From Physocladia obscura (Eukaryota; Chytridiomycota; Chytridiomycetes; Chytridiales; Chytriomycetaceae), in assembly GCA_027596945.1 (NCBI GenBank), contig JADGJH010001163.1:1-10988 (forward strand): a DNA stretch of 10,988 nt. The letters are read 5' to 3'. Shown piece by piece: positions 7,701 to 10,988 of this stretch (its first letter is position 1; each line of letters begins with the position of its first letter). Under the pieces are notes generated by a model. The model ran no database searches. It was not told the DNA's origin and saw only the letters and a list, made by a program, of their open reading frames with translations. The position numbers were made by a program, and so were the translations under genes.

Positions 7701-10700
7701 TATCTCAATCACCAATATTTTGTGCGATCGAAAACACACTTGGTAAATACGGAAAAGTGAATCGTCTTGTAAGTTTACTAAGCTCAAGCGCTGAGTCCCA
7801 TCAGATTATCGCCGGATTTATTCACAGGTTTGATCTTGAAGAAGATGAAAATCTTGTGGACAAAAATGTTGAGTGGGGTGCACAAGCAGCAATGGCAGGA
7901 CTAAAACTTGATTCATGGCGTGATCCTGATCTTGCAGTGCTGTTGTTTGAAAGTGCGCCTTCCAGTTATGCTACGATGGAGTCTGTTGGTCTCGCAAATG
8001 TTATTCGTCTTGCTATTCTAGATTTGCTGTTGGAGAACATGATTTCCACCAGGGGATCGTTTCCAACTGTTGCTCATTATTTGCTCGGATATGATATCGA
8101 TATGGCTGGAAGAAATGGAAAAGTTGAGATTTTAGAAGCTGACAGTGCTGGTATGAGATACGGTTTGCACGCTATTTTAGATTTATTGCGTGTTGGAACA
8201 ACGTATGACATTGGAAAAACTGTTCAAGACTCCGATATTGAATTAGAAGCAGATATCCCTCTATTTTACAACCATCCGAAACTTAGTGAACGATGCTTCA
8301 GGCTGCTATATATGCTATGCAGCAATTCAGTGACGTCATCTGTAACTATGCGATTCTTGAGGTCCACAGAAAACTTTTTTTACAAACAACTACAAGTTAT
8401 GCCAGTTGCAAACGCTGCTATTGCGGAGAACAAGAGTATTTTTTCAACGCAATTACATCAGAGGTCTTGGTTGATGCAATTAATTGCATTGGAATTACAT
8501 GTGACAACACTTATTGGTCAGCGTTCTCATTCTCAAAAGTTGCTAGATCTACTATTTATTAGCCCTGTCCCCGGATTGTCTAAATCTATAAATCCATATT
8601 CGCAAACCAAAGGCCCAGAGCAACCATTGACAAAGATGCTTGAAATTTTAAACTCTCTGGATTTTGGCAATAGTGACCGTGATTCTTTGCAACACGCACA
8701 GGCCGTTCATTTTAATGATGTGGACTACTCAAAATGCACTGCAAGTGACGAGTACGGACATCATTTGTATGATATAAGACAAGTTCATGGACTTTTGCTT
8801 GAAAAACAGCGTCAAATTGAGAAGCATGGCAACAGTGCTGCGATTGGGCAAGACCGCCAAAACATGAAAGCGGAAATTGGAATAATTTTGCAAGAACTGC
8901 TCGAATGTAATAATCGAACAGAAGATCTCGGATCTCGCATTCATTGTGTTTTTGCATGGTGTCTCATAATGAGAACCGCATTTGGACAAAGCTTTGATTT
9001 GTTGCCGGCAGAATTACGTGAAGATAAAAGCTGTGAACTTTTAAGCACGATTTTCCCGAAATTCAACAGTCCAAATGCATCGCATGAAATTATCGAGTAT
9101 ATTTCTCATGTTATTTTGGAGCTTATTCATAGGTTGAGGGATGATAGGCGGTGCCAGGCTATGCTTCGAACAGCAGCTGGTATGAAATCTCGTGGATCAG
9201 CTAAATTACCTGCAAATGTTGAAAGTTTTCAGCGCGATGTTCTCGGCGGTCTTTTAGATGGAATTTTGCGGCCTGATTCAACACCATCTCTACGGGAAAA
9301 TCTATATTCTGCATTGTTACACTATCTTTCTTACACTAATCCTGAAGACGGAAGCGAAGACGCATTAGTAGGCACTGCTTCTATTCTTGTTGGAAATTTG
9401 ACAATTATTTCGCAACAAGGAGGTGATAAGTTGCTGGATATTGTTTGCCGAGATGCCGCTACAGCTGATCGTGTGTTGAAAACAGTAGCATTTTCACTTC
9501 TCGAGGAACTTGTAAATCTGGCAAGTTTTGGAGGGAGCACAAATGTGTTTGGAGAAAAAGGGAACAGCGTTTTAACCTTTATGGTGAAGAGGAACTTTTT
9601 GTCAGGATTCATCAGCTCGATTGGAAAACAAGAGGATGCCGCTATCCAGTCTTTAATGCAATCTGAACCCGGTTTGCATCTTTTTCGTATTACAATCTTT
9701 AATGCTTTCGAATGATAAAATTTATTTTTTTCATCAGCTCCAGAAAATTGGCCATATTTGTACATTTTTGAAGGAAAGATGGGCTTGTTGCTGCGTATCG
9801 CATACTATCGAGATGGAATTGAAAAGCTTTTAGAAGCAGGACTTCTTGAAGTCTTGATTGATTGTAAATTTATTGATGAAAGGCCTGACAATGAAGTTGA
9901 TTTGATGGGTATTCTTTTTTCTTAATGCCACATATTTTTGTGCTGAATTTGTTATTCCAGAATCAGATCAAAACTTGCTGGAGTCGACTGAAATTTACTA
10001 TATGACAACAACACCTATTTTGGAATTACTCTTGTGCATCGTTTCTTTCTTCCGTGAGAATGTTCCCGTAATTCAAAGAGTTTGTTTTTTGTTGATTTTT
10101 TTTTTGTTTTTTTGGTTTTTTGGTTTTTTTTCGTTTCATTTAATTCAAATTTACTAGGTTTCTCAATTCTTGTATGAGCATAAAGATGCGTTTGTATCAA
10201 TTTTCATCAAAAACAAAAAGGCTTTAGAAAGTGCTGCTTCGATGAAAGAGATGGAACTTGCCACATCTTTTGTGTCATATCTTGGGACAAATAGTCAATT
10301 ACGTGAAGCCGGAGTGAGTTACTATATCTGGGACTTTTTTTTTATAAATATTTTTATTTACAGATTCGAGGAGCTGGATATACCTCGTTTCATAATCTTT
10401 TGATATCCTTGCTGGCGCACTATCTTACTCTTGAGGTTGATGGGCGAACGAATACAGAGGCACGTGATCAAGAACGGCATATTCAAGTAGTATGTCGCAA
10501 TTTGCTGGCATATTGTGAAACTGTAACATGTCCAGAATCATGTGAGTTTATATATTTTTTCATGATTTTCAGTGGTACTTATTTGAAATTACATTTTCAG
10601 CTGAAGGTCCTCGCGATTTGAATATTCAATTCGTTTTCACCCCAGTTGCGGACATTGGACAAAAACAAGGTAAATTTTTTAAGTCATGTTTTACGATTAA

Positions 10701-10988
10701 ATTTGGATTTCATTTTAGAAAAATCACGCTTGTCAATCAGCGGGATTTTAAAATCTCTTTCAAGATTTTCTGAACAATATTCCAAAGCTGTGGATGAATA
10801 TGGAGTTATCAATCATAAAATTGGCGATATTTCGCGGTTGGGTGTGGACGAAATCAACGAGATTGCAAAAAGAGCGGGTATTCCGTCGGTGGAAGAATTT
10901 AATACTCAGCAACGGCAGCAAGTTGCTATTGGCGAACTGACTAGTGACGCGAAGAAACGCTGGCAGGATGTTTTGAATCTTTTACGTG
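4759..10988 (+). CDS. NUP192: NUP192/NUP205 inner-ring nucleoporin, ten exons, 3'-truncated by the window
   Basis: Nup192/Nup205 is a large alpha-solenoid scaffold of the inner ring of the nuclear pore complex; it binds Nic96/Nup93 and Nup53. Predicted exons: 4759–4785, 4849–5011, 5110–6146, 6233–9686, 9738–9908, 9961–10079, 10158–10313, 10364–10541, 10601–10669 and 10719–10988 (partial). All phases agree, giving 1,881 aa so far against about 1,680 for yeast Nup192 and about 2,010 for human Nup205. Family landmarks: PKNAQQRAEIL (about 53–63, cf. human PKNVQQHEKIQ), IKLSDLL (about 85–91), YLEILSAFATGPKSA (about 470–484), VYPETIAF (657–664) and LYIFEGKMG (1568–1576, cf. human LYIYESKMA). The whole chain is helix-rich, with no signal peptide or membrane segment. 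There are no FG repeats, as expected of a scaffold Nup. The C-terminal end, probably 100 residues or more, lies outside. The start is the least certain part, because an in-frame ATG at 4696 overlaps BCD1. Confidence 0.92.
4786..4848 (+). other. NUP192 intron 1 after a 27-nt first coding exon
   Basis: The donor is GTAAAC after GAG and the acceptor is GAGTACAG before TTGCATAGC. It is a phase-0 intron of 63 nt. An in-frame TGA at 4840–4842 blocks read-through, so an upstream exon is required; the nine-codon exon at 4759–4785 is the nearest one that fits. A CTGAAAT-type branch site lies about 30 nt before the acceptor. Confidence 0.65.
5012..5109 (+). other. NUP192 intron 2, longest in the window
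   Basis: The donor GTTGGT is weak and the acceptor AAATCAG is good. It is 98 nt long and contains a TAA stop at 5033–5035 in the reading frame and A-rich runs near the 3' end. Splicing joins PKNAQQRAEILQG to RVRSSETGAIES in frame, consistent with the Nup205 N-terminal alignment. Confidence 0.75.
6147..6232 (+). other. NUP192 intron 3 with TACTAAT branch site
   Basis: The donor is GTATGT and TTACTAAT provides a textbook branch site. The acceptor is TTTTTAG. It is a phase-0 intron of 86 nt, T-rich with ATT repeats. It joins EAEDLD to SGGGNPEK, a likely disordered linker before the conserved solenoid resumes. Confidence 0.88.
9687..9737 (+). other. NUP192 intron 4 ending the 3.45-kb exon
   Basis: The donor GTATTA follows a split Pro codon; the acceptor is TTCATCAG. 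It is 51 nt long. Read-through reaches a TGA at 9713–9715 and would end the protein before the conserved LYIFEGKMG block, so splicing is needed. A second in-frame AG (CTCCAG) lies 6 nt downstream. Confidence 0.8.
9909..9960 (+). other. NUP192 intron 5
   Basis: The donor is GTATTC, a GCTGAATT branch-like site is present, and the acceptor is ATTCCAG. It is 52 nt long and splits a Glu codon (G|AA). It joins DNEVDLM to ESDQNLLES in frame. Confidence 0.8.
10080..10157 (+). other. NUP192 intron 6, T-homopolymer rich
   Basis: The donor is GTTTGT and the acceptor is TTTACTAG. It is a phase-0 intron of 78 nt, and its central part is almost entirely T with a few G residues. It joins NVPVIQR to VSQFLYEHK, a continuous Nup205-like helical segment. 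Confidence 0.8.
10314..10363 (+). other. NUP192 intron 7
   Basis: The donor GTGAGT is consensus and the acceptor is TTTACAG. It is a phase-0 intron of 50 nt with a T run and a TTATTTA stretch before the acceptor. It joins QLREAG to IRGAGYTSFHN. Confidence 0.85.
10542..10600 (+). other. NUP192 intron 8
   Basis: The donor GTGAGT is consensus and the acceptor is CATTTTCAG. It is 59 nt long and splits a Ser codon (T|CT). It joins CETVTCPES to SEGPRDLNIQF in frame. Confidence 0.85.
10670..10718 (+). other. NUP192 intron 9
   Basis: The donor is GTAAAT and the acceptor is CATTTTAG. It is 49 nt long and splits a Glu codon (G|AA). It joins VADIGQKQ to EKSRLSISGILKS, and the final partial exon then stays open to the window edge. 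Confidence 0.85.

Noticed and set aside
9687..9715. Reading NUP192 as ending at the TGA at 9713
   Set aside because: The following exons continue the Nup205-like sequence in phase, and a good acceptor follows, so this stop is intronic.
9331..9765. A 144-codon minus-strand open frame at the end of the large NUP192 exon
   Set aside because: It is antisense to NUP192 coding sequence and runs across its predicted intron; no domain is seen.
1..10988. Prokaryotic features (operon, ribosome binding sites, CRISPR, insertion sequences) or a defence system
   Set aside because: Introns, nuclear pore and snoRNP genes show this is eukaryotic nuclear DNA. No spaced repeat array was seen.

Overview
This is eukaryotic nuclear DNA. 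It carries two genes interrupted by short GT–AG introns of 46–98 nt (several with a CTAAC or TACTAAT-like branch site and a T-rich tract), long T homopolymers, and a decayed non-LTR retrotransposon piece. All three recognisable genes are on the + strand and packed tightly. The reverse-transcriptase remnant resembles LINE elements common in Glomeromycotina. With the short introns and a PARG homologue, which most ascomycete yeasts lack, this suggests an early-diverging fungus, possibly an arbuscular mycorrhizal one. That placement is inference.

Layout. 1–1989 is AT-rich and gene-poor: unassigned open fragments on the - strand, then a LINE reverse-transcriptase relic (1096–1545) and decayed sequence ending in an A-rich tract. 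1990–3375 is a single-exon poly(ADP-ribose) glycohydrolase (PARG) homologue of 461 aa. 3617–4709 is a five-exon gene for the box C/D snoRNP assembly factor BCD1 (ZNHIT6 family, 279 aa), reconstructed here from splice sites and reading phase. 4759–10988 holds ten exons of a NUP192/NUP205 inner-ring nucleoporin, 1,881 aa within the window. Its C-terminus runs off the right edge.

The genes belong to three separate nuclear processes: ADP-ribose turnover, snoRNP biogenesis and nuclear pore scaffolding. I see no evidence that they form a functional system. The most interesting feature is in the PARG homologue. The QEE catalytic motif and other ligand-contacting motifs are kept in an ungapped alignment, but the family-defining GGG of the catalytic loop is replaced by His-Ile-His. 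Secondary points are the 49-bp gap between BCD1 and NUP192 with an ambiguous NUP192 start, tandem splice acceptors, and the exon layout of NUP192.

Homology is from recognising family motifs by eye. No database search was run, and all exon boundaries are predictions.
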